Shown: positions 1 through 9,929 of the stretch, one piece after another
Position numbering within the stretch: position 1 is the stretch's first letter
Layout of the letters: each line of letters starts with the position of its first letter
Source: Phytophthora colocasiae
Taxonomy: Eukaryota; Oomycota; Peronosporomycetes; Peronosporales; Peronosporaceae
Direction of reading: 5' to 3'
DNA length: 64,000 nucleotides
Assembly: GCA_018806915.1 (NCBI GenBank)
Contig: JAGKQI010000061.1
Span: 868,001-932,000, forward strand
Notes under the pieces: generated by a model
The model's input: only the letters and a program-made list of their open reading frames with translations
What the model was told of the DNA's origin: nothing
Databases searched by the model: none
Position numbers and translations under genes: made by a program

Positions 1-1
1 C

Positions 2-181
2 GACGATGAATTGGAGCAATATCGGTCGTCACTCTTTGCGAGGCTTCTGCAAGTGTCGAATCAAGCAGAAGCAACGTTTCACCTCACACAAGAACAGTCA
101 ATTATTGCAAATTCCGTCTTCCATCGGAATCGCAGAGCCACACAAACATCAAACGGAGCTAGTAGGACACACTATCATTAA
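2..181 (+). CDS. 3' end of an unknown gene (C-terminal 59 residues)
   Basis: The frame starting at base 2 is open from the window edge for 59 codons and ends at TAA (179-181). The translated segment is hydrophilic, rich in Gln, Ser, Asn and Arg, and looks more natural than the overlapping frame opened by the ATG at position 6, which runs on into transposon sequence. I do not recognise the protein. The stop codon lies inside the TTAA at 178-181, which is the target duplication of the piggyBac element that follows. The uninterrupted site would also read TAA, so the coding end survives but the 3' UTR has moved to beyond 4389. The 5' part lies outside the window. Frame choice rests on composition only. 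Confidence 0.45.
   Translation, partial: DDELEQYRSSLFARLLQVSNQAEATFHLTQEQSIIANSVFHRNRRATQTSNGASRTHYH
178..181. repeat. TTAA target-site duplication, left
   Basis: TTAA directly precedes the terminal inverted repeat and is repeated at 4386-4389. TTAA duplication is the hallmark of piggyBac-family insertion. Confidence 0.9.
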
Positions 182-195
182 CCCCTTACTTCCCG
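182..195 (+). repeat. piggyBac left terminal inverted repeat
   Basis: CCCCTTACTTCCCG follows the left TTAA and matches the right end without mismatch. Confidence 0.9.
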
Positions 196-223
196 ACGCC
201 AAAATGACCCGTAGCCGGGGCTC

Positions 224-246
224 TTATGTAGTACCGTACAACATAA
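224..246. repeat. Left subterminal palindrome of the piggyBac element
   Basis: An imperfect palindrome of the form TTATGT..ACATAA contains GTACCGTACAACATA. It corresponds to the palindrome at 4350-4371 and is a candidate transposase-binding site by analogy with piggyBac subterminal repeats. Confidence 0.6.
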
Positions 247-916
247 AAATATATATGGATTTGTATGCAGTGAATTTTCGTCCCGCTATGCTACCAGGAA
301 AGTTCGGATTATGTCCGATTAGAAAAAGGCTCCTCCAACTTAGCATGGCTTTATGTTGGTTCAACAAGCACAGAGGACTATCCAAAGATGAATATTCCAA
401 CATAGAAGCTGTCCCGGTTATTTGAACACCTCGTTTCTGAAACGTTGGAGGTGTTCATGAAGCTGGATTGCAAACGCTGCACCAATGAGAAGCAATATAA
501 ATATAAAGCGCCAACTGATTACTTGATAGTTATGCAAGGCCCCAAACAAAAATAGAGCCACCCTGTCTGCACATCATCTCACTCTGCTTGCCGTGCGGAA
601 GCGAGTCGCTGTCGAGAATCCTTCGTCGTCGACGTCGCCATTGTGTTCGTCACCATCATTGTCCGTCGTCGTCGCCGCTGTGCTCGGCGTCATGTCCTTC
701 CTCGTCGCCGTTATCGCGACTGCGGTCTCTCTGTAGGAGCCACCCACAGCACCATCACCTGCAGCAGTCTGTACGTCCGCGCCGCTTCTTTCCCGGACGC
801 TTAGCTGCCCCGCGTTCTCTGATCGCGTGCTCCTGTTCAGTCGCCGCGGTATGTTGTTTCCGTTGCTCAATCGAGGTGCCATATTTGAAAGCAGGTGCGC
901 TCCCTCCCCTCGCGAA

Positions 917-3900
917 CTACGTTGCACATATATTTTCTGAATGCATACTATCGTTAGGTTGGAAGAGAACAAGTTGATAATGCAATACATACCGAGCAAC
1001 AGCAGAAGAGCATTCAGGACAATAGTACTTGGAGTACTTGCGCGGCTTGGTCTTGAAAATAGCGCAAACCTTACATGATCGTTGACGTCTCGTCTTCTTT
1101 CCAGGTACTTTGTCGGCAGTGTCGAGCTCGCGACAAGCTCGTGGCCCTCATCAATCTGTGCAGGGGTTCGCTGGCCATTGCTAGTGCTGTATGCTGGTGA
1201 GACTGCCGTACGATCTTCAGCACGCGTCGCGGCCTGTACGTAGCACGACACACAAGAACATGGTTATGTTGGTGTTATGTTGTATCTCAGGATACCGATA
1301 AATAGCTTATGTTGTCTGGACATCATAGGCAGCCCCGTGAATACTCGAACGTCTCTGCGTCAACTGCCAGCAGTTGCTCCATCAAAGTCTCGAAGAATGC
1401 ATAATTGCTTGGCTGGACGCTCACCATTCACCTTCTTGTAGTGCCGAAAAACAATGAAAGCGTTGACCAAAGCCATGTCGACTAGGCCGAGGAACAGCGT
1501 CTTGTAGTATTTTCGTGACTTGTACGATAGTTGTACACTGTAACGCTGCATCCGGAGCTGATCGTGAACGTCAACCCCACCCATGTATCGGTGGTAGTCG
1601 CGTACCAGCCCGGTGCTTGCAATCTGGACGACGCCTCGAATACGTCGCTCTACAAGCAAAAACATGATGTAGAGTCAGATCATTTTCGGTCAGCATGGCC
1701 TCAACAAGAATCAAATACTCACGGACTGGTACCAGCTTTCGGCTTCCTCCACTGCTGAGCATGTGAACGGGATTGCGGTCCATCCACATGGCCGCGGTGA
1801 GCTGAGGAAACTGATTGTTTTCCGCCAACCTTGACAGTTCAGGACGAGGTACTAATTCTTGCACTCCGTTCACCGTCTCCGTCTTCTTTTCCGTCTTGAC
1901 GCCCATTGCATATCCTGCTGCTCTGGTTTTGAATGGTGCCTGTAATATACATACGTCGATGGAAGCAGCTCCAAAGCCAGCTTCACCGACGTATAGAAGC
2001 GGTCTGTTACCACGAGACGCCACGGAGATGTTGGTGAAGGAGGACACAATGCCTTCATGTTCCATAATACAGCTGCTTCACCACAATTGTTATCTGCAGG
2101 AACTGGTGTCCGGAAGTGCGATTTTGCACCACAGTAGACTTCGAGTCTAGTATGTTGACAAAAACAACAATTTGTGAGTCTTATGATGGTTCCGATCCAA
2201 CATAAGGACTTACGCATAAGCCCAAGCTTCAGCTCGGCTTTTTGAGCACACGAGGTGACTTACCTCATACAATACGCAGTATCTGCACACGCCGCCACAA
2301 ACACCTTCGTCCCCCACTTGTAGGGTTTATCATGTTGTACTGTCTTGTGGGGTTGTACCGTGAACGGGACGGCAGTGTAGCTTCATCAAAACTAATCACA
2401 GGAGGCACCTTGTATCCTCTGGCGAATGTGCGCTGAAGTACGTCCACAACAGGGCGAATCTTCCATGCTCGATCTGTATCGGCCTGCGGCGACTTCATTG
2501 TTAGAGAAGTGAAGACTTCCAGGATGTGAAAGAATCGATTGCGAGACATAAACTTCCCGAATTGATTCACCGGCAGCGCCCCTAGGTGTGTCACTGCCCA
2601 ATGCGCGGCGATACCCTTTCTCATGGGTGCTAGCATCCGAGAAATCAGCAGGCCAAACAACCTCAAAATCTCCCATGACTCGATAGGTTGCACGTGCGCA
2701 AGTCGCCGGCGAACGTCTCCATAGCTCTCAGGTTCTCCCCCTTTTTCGCGTTGCTGACAATACGGCGCGCTCGTCCAGGAATGGATTGAGTGTGTTAACG
2801 GTTACTCTCCACGGCAATCTGGGCCCATAGTTCGGGAGGTAGAAAATAAAAAGAGAGAGCCAAAGGATCTTCCGCCACCGAGATGACACTATCGGATGGT
2901 CCAAATGGGCCATCGTACAGCCCAGTGTACGTTGGATCTGGGCCGAATCGTTGGGGTTCTGCCAACATACACACAAACATAATTTTAGCTAATCTAGCAC
3001 CATGTGGAAGCGCAGCGTACCATATTCCCAGCCCGATCGCTTCACCTCTCGGAGACCCGCAGCATTCTTGGCAACAGAGCTACAGGGTACAGAATCTGCC
3101 TCCTCATCCGACAGATCTCCTAGCTGCCAATCCTCCTCCCATTCATCTTCTTCATCATCGCTACCGTCCGAGTCGACTTCAGAGTTCAGGCCTGTGCACT
3201 GACGAGCTCCGTCGCGCATCAAGTTTTGATCGCCATCCACGACACAAACAGGTATATCATACTGTCCCTGCTCGTCCCCATGACTACCATCATCCGAGAT
3301 GCCAGTATCTTCATCGAGATCAATAGTAGCACCGTTTCCATGATCTATTGAGGTGTCGTCGGCCTCGTTCTGCATATATTATGGAGCTTATGTTGGCTTA
3401 CACACCAATACCACAGCTTATGTTGGATGGCGACAACATAACATACCTCATCATCGTATTCGTCGTCTTCCTGCATAAGCCCTCGTGCTCGCGCTCGATT
3501 CGATGGCGGCGTTGGACGCTTTCCTCTTACCCAAACTGCCGAGGACGCACGCGGCGAAGGGACTGATCGCTGTCAGTGGGCGTCGCCGACTCATCACGCG
3601 CAACCATCCGCCATGGAGCTCCGTTGGAGGCGTAGGCGTCGTCTCGTTGAACATCGCTATCTCCATGGCTTCAGGCTCTTCCGTTCGATCAGCGTCTTTG
3701 GCTTCAGTGTCCACACAGGTGCGAGGAAGTCCGGCCCCCGCATGCTTTTCTCCATGCCGGGCGTTGTCAACTTCGCAGTACTTGGCTGCCTTCTTCATCG
3801 TGGGTCCACTCAGTTCTGAGGTATTATTATTGGCCTCTGCACTAGCTGACAAGCGGCACTCTTCTACTAGATCTACGTCGATCACACCACATTCATTAGG

Positions 3901-4079
3901 ATTTTCTGCCTGTATACCATGTTATCCTCCGTACCCTCAGGTGCAGCACTGGCGCGCTTGGCCTCCTCTCGCTGCAGACAACGGTGGTGGCGGTCACTGA
4001 GACTTGCCAGGACATCTCGGTCTGCACGTTGTTTTAGTGACATGCGTCCAGGCGGAATCTTCCCTCGCGTCGGCACCAT
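917..4079 (-). pseudogene. piggyBac-like transposase (PGBD/DDE_Tnp_1_7), frameshifted
   Basis: Minus-strand segments give, in order: a charged N-terminal region (about 4079-3880), a Ser/Glu-rich part (3885-3451), an acidic region (3375-2989), the catalytic core (2693-1360) and a C-terminal Cys-rich finger (CKVC then CPEC, about 1070-985). The three catalytic Asp positions of the family are visible: SFDEATLP, VVTDRFYTS and GGVDVHDQL. Introns are plausible, for example minus-strand GTATGT donor about 3448 to acceptor about 3373. The core also needs frame changes that splicing does not explain: one near 2330, just after NPTRQY, and two more between about 1990 and 1930. I read it as a decayed intron-containing transposase. 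Exon limits are approximate. Confidence 0.8.
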
Positions 4080-4349
4080 CACTTGCGTCTCTTTCGGGGA
4101 AATCTCGAAATGAGCGCAGTCGCAGTGCCAGCCACACGATCGGCATGGCTCATCTTTATTCGCCGACGTGATTCACTGATACCTAAACCTGTGCATCGTC
4201 CCGGCTTAAACGCACACGATCGTCTTGAATTTAGTATATGGTTTTCATGGGATGTGCTCCATACAAACATCAAGATACAAACTCCATTATGATGTACCGT
4301 ACAACATAGTAGAGACGCTGCAGCGGGAAGAAATGCACCGACACCCCTC

Positions 4350-4371
4350 TTATGTTGTACGGTACAACATA
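4350..4371. repeat. Right subterminal palindrome of the piggyBac element
   Basis: TTATGTTGTAC..GTACAACATA is a near-perfect palindrome next to the right terminal repeat. A further GTACCGTACAACATA lies at 4294-4308. Confidence 0.65.
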
Positions 4372-4385
4372 CGGGAAGTAAGGGG
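4372..4385 (-). repeat. piggyBac right terminal inverted repeat
   Basis: CGGGAAGTAAGGGG is the exact reverse complement of the left terminal repeat. Confidence 0.9.
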
Positions 4386-4389
4386 TTAA
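4386..4389. repeat. TTAA target-site duplication, right
   Basis: Second TTAA copy, directly after the right terminal repeat. Confidence 0.9.
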
Positions 4390-4718
4390 CTTCCTAGTAA
4401 TACATGTAATCCATAATTTGGTCTGATAATCGTCCGCTCTTTTTCGCCAATCCTGATAGTTCTTCGGTCCTTTCCTCTCTTCTCATTGGCTACTTTTGCG
4501 TATCTAAAATTAACCTGTCATCCTCACCCCCTTTATCTTAACTTTTGTATCACGTTTCCGCCCATACAGCAAAAAGAGGAGGAGAAAGCGCTGAGCCAAA
4601 CGAGACCCAAGCCGGAAAGTTCCTTCCCCTGCGGCGCTTGAAGGCTTACCACGAAGGTGCGCGTGCACTCATAGAGCTTTGCAAAACAGAAAGAGTACTA
4701 GTAACCCTAACGCAGTCC

Positions 4719-7114
4719 ATGGCGCAGACGCCAGCGGAGATCAGGAAAGCCACTGGCGGGCGAGACGTCCCTGAATTGATCCCCGCACCCCCAGCCAAGA
4801 AAAGAAAACGCCGAGACGGAATGCCGCGCATTTGGCTGCGTCTCGAGCTGTTCGAGTTGGGCCTCGTGCCGTTGCCGTCTAAATACGCAACTTCGCTTAC
4901 TGTAGGTAACGTCAAAAAGGCTCTAGACGCTGTGCATTCCAAGTTTCAAGCGGCCAAGGGCGAAGCTGAAGCAGCTGGAGAGGATGCTGTCATGATGGAT
5001 ACAGAAGGAGCTTTCACTGAGAGTGACAATTTGAATTCCGTCACTTTTCCACTATGGAAAGAAGCAGTGGAGGGCATTTTCCAATGGAGAGAACAGGACT
5101 ATCAGGCCTTCTGGCTACTGCTGGTACAGTTCCACAGGATGATTCCAGTCAGAAATGAAGAGGTGGATGCCACAGTCCCTTTGGATGCTGCTCAGTGTCT
5201 TGAGAGGGAAAAAGTGCCAGTTTTTAAGATGGCCATTTTCCTCTTTGTCCAGACAGTCAAGCCACACTCGTGGAGGTCGAAATACTCTCTTGACTCGTTC
5301 AATGCAGTCTGGTACCGTGAACATGCTGAGAGTTTGTCAGCTGCAGCGGCCCTGGAGACTGCCGGTGCTGTAGCTGCTGCTACGGCACCAAAGTCACCGA
5401 TTTTAGGTGCTGTTGGATCCCCACGCATGATAGGAAGCGCCAGTCCACCACCGCCACAGTCTCCACACACAGTTGGCATGGCCGACCGCTCTACAGCTGA
5501 TGCGTATTACTTGTCCTTTGTACGCGAGAAGCTGGAAGACTTGTTTGGTCTGTTATTCCCGTCCGTTGACCTCAAGGACGAGTCCCCCACAGTTGTCAGT
5601 GCCGACCAGATCGACTTGTTGGGATTTTTGCTCTGTTTAGGGGATGTCAGTCTCGAAGACAAAAACCTCAAGCTGAGCTCGTGCTATCCGTCGTGGGAGC
5701 TGTCCGACAGTGGCGATGCGATGTCGGAGGCTGGTGCTGTTCAGGAATTTGTGCCGCACCTGGAAAACGGAGCCAAAGTGTGTCGATTCTACAAGACCCA
5801 GCTGTCGTTAAACGAGAAAATGTACCCTCCGGTGGGTTTCTCTGTGGCTCCGCCCTCGACAGCTCAGAACAACCTCTCAATCCCCTCGCCACCCGCTTTC
5901 TCGTTGAACGGTTTGTTTCGCAGCTCAAATGACAAGATGCTTGATTCGGTACTGACTATTGTGTCTGCATTTTCGTCCGTCACAGATGACTTCTCGCTGG
6001 ATGGTAGTGCGGACGCGTCAGCTCCGCAGGAGGAAGCACCAGGTCGCCCTACCATTCTCTCGCAGCTCGTAAAGACGACTGTGATTAAGCGTGCAGACGA
6101 GTTTGTTGTGTCTGACAATGGCCAACGCCCCGACGTCATCATCTTTTCCTGCCAAGACTCGTATATCTACCTCCTGGGACCTGTTCGATATCCTTTCAAC
6201 TCTCTTATGTGGGTGGAAGAGAAGTATCTCTCTCACCTCTGCTTTACATTCGATGACAATTATGAGTTACACGGAAGTTGTCCTTAACCTTTTTATGACT
6301 AACACGAATGTGACGATTTCAGCTTGCAAGAACTGCCGCATTATCCTGGCGCCAAACACAGGGATCTTATCGATGGAACGATGTGAGAATGTCCAGCTAA
6401 CTGCCATCTCGGGCCTCGTCCGCGTCAGGTATGACCCGTCAGCATTTTTCTGTCGGATTTTTAATAACCATTTCCTGCTTTATTCCATTGCAGCAACTGC
6501 CTGGATACCCGCCTCAACGTCTACACACTATCTCCGATTGTTGTCAGCGGAGAGAACGTCGGCGTGATTCTAGGTCCTTACAACACCAAGTATTCCGGTT
6601 TGAAGCAACAGCTTTCGACAGTGCCGTTCCTGTGTAATTCGGAGTCCCAAGGCTGCTGGAACAAATTTCTCGACGTTGACACCGACAAAGGTATGCACTA
6701 TTCTCCTTCTTGCTAGTGTTGTCACAAGTGTGGGTTTCTCTTACGCTTCGTTGCCTCTGCCTTACAGACAGTATGGCCGACACAGACAAGCCTCCCGTTT
6801 CGCTTCAGGTGCCTGAGACTTTCCGCGACGTGTGCATTCCAGTGAAACCTGCTGCAGGAACAGGTCCATCCGAGCGGCCATTCCCGATCCCTCCCGAGTA
6901 CGTGGCAGCTGTGAGGAAGCAGTACGAGACGGTGGAGGCGCTGCGTCAGCTAGTGACTAGCGACGAGTTCGATTTGACGAAGAAGCGCACGATGGAGGTG
7001 GTGATCCAGCTCAAGTTCAAGGAGTGGCTTTCGTCCACGAGCAACGTGCGGCAGATCCTGGACCTGGTGCACCTCGACCGCGTGAACGGTGACCCCGTGA
7101 GTAAGGAGCCGTAG
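4719..7114 (+). CDS. TBCCD1: TBCC domain-containing protein 1
   Basis: Homologue of TBCCD1, a centrosome/basal-body and Golgi-positioning protein related to tubulin cofactor C. Proposed exons are 4719-6187, 6300-6428, 6494-6690 and 6768-7114, giving 713 residues with all phases consistent. The N-terminal half carries the TBCCD1-type helical region (WLRLELFELG, then an FQWREQDYQAFW segment). The C-terminal TBCC/CARP beta-helix includes SCQDSYIYLLGPV, ACKNCRIILAP, NCLDTRLNVYT and the family motif ILGPYNTKY. Introns 2 and 3 are ordinary GTATG..AG. Intron 1 fits only as an AT-AC minor-class intron (separate entry). The start is the first in-frame ATG with a good context (tccATGg). The frame is open upstream to 4545, but without an ATG, so a non-coding or missed 5' exon is possible. 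A piggyBac element lies 330 bp upstream. Confidence 0.85.
6188..6299 (+). other. AT-AC (U12-type) intron in TBCCD1
   Basis: No GT-AG pair I could find joins the conserved TBCC segments in frame. The sequence has ATATCCTTT at 6188-6196, the consensus 5' site of minor-spliceosome AT-AC introns, then TCCTTAAC (6281-6288), matching the U12 branch-site consensus, and ends ..GAC at 6299, 12 nt beyond the branch adenosine. Removing 6188-6299 joins phase-2 exon 1 to exon 2 in frame and gives GPVR-NTNVTISACKNC, which resembles the family. Confidence 0.8.
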
Positions 7115-7546
7115 CGTAGCAGGAGAAAGCGAAGGAGAAGATGACGCAAAACTAGATAGAGAGATTCCTCTGGCAAATAAATGTTACAAAAAGTTGTTTC
7201 TGAAGTTTGCACTGCAACTGCAACTATAACAGTTGTTGATTGGCAAATGGCCAAGTTGAAGTGAAAACATCTCTGATTGGCTAAGAAACAGTTCAATACA
7301 CGACTCACATTGGCCAAAATACAACATTCATATTTCCAATACACGAATCAGAATTCCTAAAGGCATGTGCGGCACGTTCCTAGTGCATTGGCAGTCCGCA
7401 GACCTATCGACCTGTAGGCTGGGCGGCTATTATAGCTCTATGGCGTTCATCGAGGTCATCCCGCCCCAACGGAGCTCCTCGTTTCCGTAGCCATCCATCC
7501 CGTATCTCACTTAAGTCTCTTTGACCACCTTCAGATACTGTAGCTC
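7115..7546. other. Intergenic region between TBCCD1 and MetE
   Basis: No gene was recognised. An AATAAA-like signal (caaataaatg) near 7155-7163 may end the TBCCD1 transcript. The interval 7230-7320 has three ATTGGC/CCAAT-type motifs (about 7239, 7275 and 7310) that could serve the MetE promoter. Confidence 0.4.
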
Positions 7547-7561
7547 CTCATTCCTGCATTT
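7547..7561 (+). promoter_or_regulatory. Oomycete Inr/FPR-like core promoter of MetE
   Basis: CTCATTCCTGCATTT resembles the oomycete initiator plus flanking promoter region (YTCATTYY followed by CAWTTT), with one extra base of spacing. It lies 67 bp before the MetE ATG, a reasonable 5' UTR length. Confidence 0.5.
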
Positions 7562-7628
7562 GCTCGCTGGCGCGCACTTCCCTACCAAGTCCGTCCCAGT
7601 CAAGTAACTCAATCCTTTACACATCAAG

Positions 7629-9929
7629 ATGGCCGTCGACAGCGCAACACTCGGTTTCCCTCGCATGGGCCCCAACCGCGAGCTCAAGTTCGCCCTTGAG
7701 AAGTTTTGGCGCAACAAAATCTCCGAGGAGGAGCTCTTCAAGGTGGCCAACGCCGTCGAGGAGGCCAACTGGAACAAGCAGATCGATGCCGGTGTGTCCC
7801 GTGTGGGCGTCGGTCTTTTCTCGCTCTACGACCACGTGCTGGACTGGACGTACTACCTGGGTCTGGCCCCGGAGCGTTTCGCCACTGTGCCTGCTGGTCT
7901 GTCCCAGTACTTCGCTATGGCTCGTGGTGTGGACGGTATCCCCGCTCTGGACATGACCAAGTGGTTCGACTCCAACTACCACTACGAAGTGCCGGAGTTG
8001 AACGCCAAGTCTACGCCCAAGGCGAACTTCTCCTCGTACCTGGCTAGCATCAAGCGTGCTCTGACTGTGGTTGGCCCTAACAAGACTGTGCCGATCATTC
8101 TTGGTCCTCTGACCTACTTGGCTCTGAGCAAGTACGACGGTGCTACCCTTGACGAGCTTCTTGTTAAGGTTCTGCCTCTGTACACTGCTCTACTGAACGA
8201 GCTGGCTGCTCTTGGCGTGCAGGAGGTTCAGGTGCACGAGCCTTCGCTTGTTGGCGCTCAGGCCGACAACCTGGCCAAGCACCTTAACACGGTGTACGGC
8301 TCCAAGGACCAGAAGGGAGCTATCCAGCACGAGAACATCGCTATTAACCTGGCCACGTACTTCGAGGAGATCAACCACGACGTGTACCAGTGGTTCGCTA
8401 CGTCGCCTGTGTCGGCCATCTCGCTCGACTTCACCCGTGGTGACAACTTGTCGGTGCTGCAGAAGTTCGGCTTCCCCGCTAACAAGCGCCTGGGTGCTGG
8501 TCTCATTGACGGCCGCAGTGTGTGGAAGTTCAACCCCGAGACGATCCTCTCGCAGGTGGCTGAGATCAAGAAGGTCCTGGCTGCTTCCGAGAACTCGCAG
8601 CTCACTATCCAGACCAGCTCTTCGCTGCAGCACGTGCCGTACACGACAGAGTGCGAGGGTGCCCTGAACGCCGGCGAGACGGACGGTCTTCTTGGTGTCC
8701 TCAGCTTCGCGTACGAGAAGCTGGCTGAGCTTGAGGTGGTCAAGAAGATTGCCGAGATCGGTGAGGAGGCCGCTAAGGCTGAGGTCGACGCTGCCAAGAA
8801 GGCATGGGCTGTCTACTACGAGAAGAACCCGGCCAAGGCCGCTGTGCAGTCGCGTCTTGCCGCCGTGACGGAGGCCGACTTCAAGCGCCCTTCGCCGTTC
8901 GCTGAACGTCGCCCTTCGCAGCTTAAGGGCCTGCCGGTGCTGCCTACCACTACCATCGGATCGTTCCCTCAGACTCCTCAGATTCGTGCTCTGCGTCGCA
9001 AGCTTAAGGCCGGCGACATCACGCTGGAGCACTACCGTGGCAAGATCGACGAGCAGATTGCTTACAACATCGGCATTCAGGAGGCTCTGGGTCTGGACAT
9101 CCTGGTCCACGGTGAGCCTGAGCGTACCGACATGGTCGAGTACTTCGCCGAGAAGCTGAACGGCTTCGCCTTCACGCAGAACGGCTGGGTGCAGAGCTAC
9201 GGTTCGCGTTGCGTGCGTCCCCCGATCATCTTCGCTGACCTGGAGCGTCCGGTTGACATGACTGTGCGTGAGTTCGTCGTGGCTCAGTCGTTCACCACCA
9301 AGCCGGTCAAGGGTATGCTCACGGGCCCCGTGACGATCCTGAACTGGTCGTTCCCCCGTAAGGACATCAGCCGCAAGGACCAGGCCTTCCAGCTTGCTCT
9401 GTGCCTGCGTGACGAGGTCGCTGACCTTGAGACCGCGAAGTGCGCTGTGATCCAGGTGGACGAGCCTGCTCTTCGTGAGGGTATGCCGCTCAAGCCTGCC
9501 AAGAAGGACGAGTACCTGAACTGGGCCGTGGACGCTTTCCGTCTGTCGACTGCCGTCGCCAAGAACGAGACGTCGATCCACACGCACATGTGCTACTGCG
9601 AGTTCTCGGACTGCATGCACGCCATCGACGCCATTGACGCTGATGTCAACTCGATCGAGAACGCTCGTTCGGACGATGAGACCATCCGTTCGTTTAAGGC
9701 CATCGGCTACAAGCGCGACCTTGGCCCGGGCACGTACGACATCCACTCGCCTGTGGTGCCGCCGAAGGAGGAGATTGTCAAGAAGCTTACGAGCTTCCTG
9801 AACCTCCTGCCTGCTGAGCAGGTTGTGGTGAACCCTGATTGCGGTCTGAAGACGCGCAAGTGGCCTGAGACCATTGCTGCTCTGCGCAACATGGTGGACG
9901 CCACCCTGGAGGTCCGTGCTTCTCTGTAA
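7629..9929 (+). CDS. METE: 5-methyltetrahydropteroyltriglutamate-homocysteine methyltransferase
   Basis: Cobalamin-independent methionine synthase, which transfers the methyl group of 5-methyl-tetrahydrofolate polyglutamate to homocysteine. The 766-residue product has the usual family length and two-barrel architecture. The N-terminal barrel begins GFPRMGPNRELK; the C-terminal barrel begins at TTTIGSFPQTPQIRALRR. Zinc ligands are visible as IHTHMCYCEF (His and Cys) near residues 650-660 and VVNPDCGLKTR (Cys738). The start ATG has a strong context (aagATGGcc) and a promoter-like motif lies 67 bp upstream. The gene is intronless, and its codon use is strongly biased to C/G-ending and a few T-ending codons, suggesting high expression. 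It supplies methionine for AdoMet and uses the polyglutamated folate made by the FPGS at 42.4 kb. Confidence 0.97.
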   Translation: MAVDSATLGFPRMGPNRELKFALEKFWRNKISEEELFKVANAVEEANWNKQIDAGVSRVGVGLFSLYDHVLDWTYYLGLAPERFATVPAGLSQYFAMARGVDGIPALDMTKWFDSNYHYEVPELNAKSTPKANFSSYLASIKRALTVVGPNKTVPIILGPLTYLALSKYDGATLDELLVKVLPLYTALLNELAALGVQEVQVHEPSLVGAQADNLAKHLNTVYGSKDQKGAIQHENIAINLATYFEEINHDVYQWFATSPVSAISLDFTRGDNLSVLQKFGFPANKRLGAGLIDGRSVWKFNPETILSQVAEIKKVLAASENSQLTIQTSSSLQHVPYTTECEGALNAGETDGLLGVLSFAYEKLAELEVVKKIAEIGEEAAKAEVDAAKKAWAVYYEKNPAKAAVQSRLAAVTEADFKRPSPFAERRPSQLKGLPVLPTTTIGSFPQTPQIRALRRKLKAGDITLEHYRGKIDEQIAYNIGIQEALGLDILVHGEPERTDMVEYFAEKLNGFAFTQNGWVQSYGSRCVRPPIIFADLERPVDMTVREFVVAQSFTTKPVKGMLTGPVTILNWSFPRKDISRKDQAFQLALCLRDEVADLETAKCAVIQVDEPALREGMPLKPAKKDEYLNWAVDAFRLSTAVAKNETSIHTHMCYCEFSDCMHAIDAIDADVNSIENARSDDETIRSFKAIGYKRDLGPGTYDIHSPVVPPKEEIVKKLTSFLNLLPAEQVVVNPDCGLKTRKWPETIAALRNMVDATLEVRASL

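Larger units (their letters stand above)
182..4385 (-). mobile_element. piggyBac-type DNA transposon, 4204 bp
   Basis: The element is defined by a perfect 14-bp terminal inverted repeat (CCCCTTACTTCCCG, 182-195, and its reverse complement at 4372-4385) and flanking TTAA duplications. Its minus strand encodes fragments of a DDE_Tnp_1_7 (PGBD) transposase. Palindromic subterminal sequences built on GTACCGTACAACATA lie near both ends, at 231-245, at 4294-4308, and inverted near 4351-4365. The 8-mer TTATGTTG or its complement recurs many times inside. The ends look intact while the transposase has several frameshifts, so this copy is probably non-autonomous but could still be moved by an active relative. 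Confidence 0.9.

Noticed and set aside
6..425. 139-codon plus-strand frame beginning at ATG 6
   Set aside because: It runs through the transposon boundary and terminal repeat into element DNA and has an unnatural composition; the neighbouring frame ending at the TTAA is more protein-like.
588..977. Cys/Arg/Ser-rich plus-strand frame within the piggyBac element
   Set aside because: Shadow of the minus-strand transposase 3' region; a Ser/Arg/Cys-rich composition is typical of antisense frames.
8190..9746. 518-codon minus-strand frame opposite MetE
   Set aside because: Long antisense frames are expected opposite genes with strong codon bias; its Leu/Val/Arg/His-rich content shows no family features.
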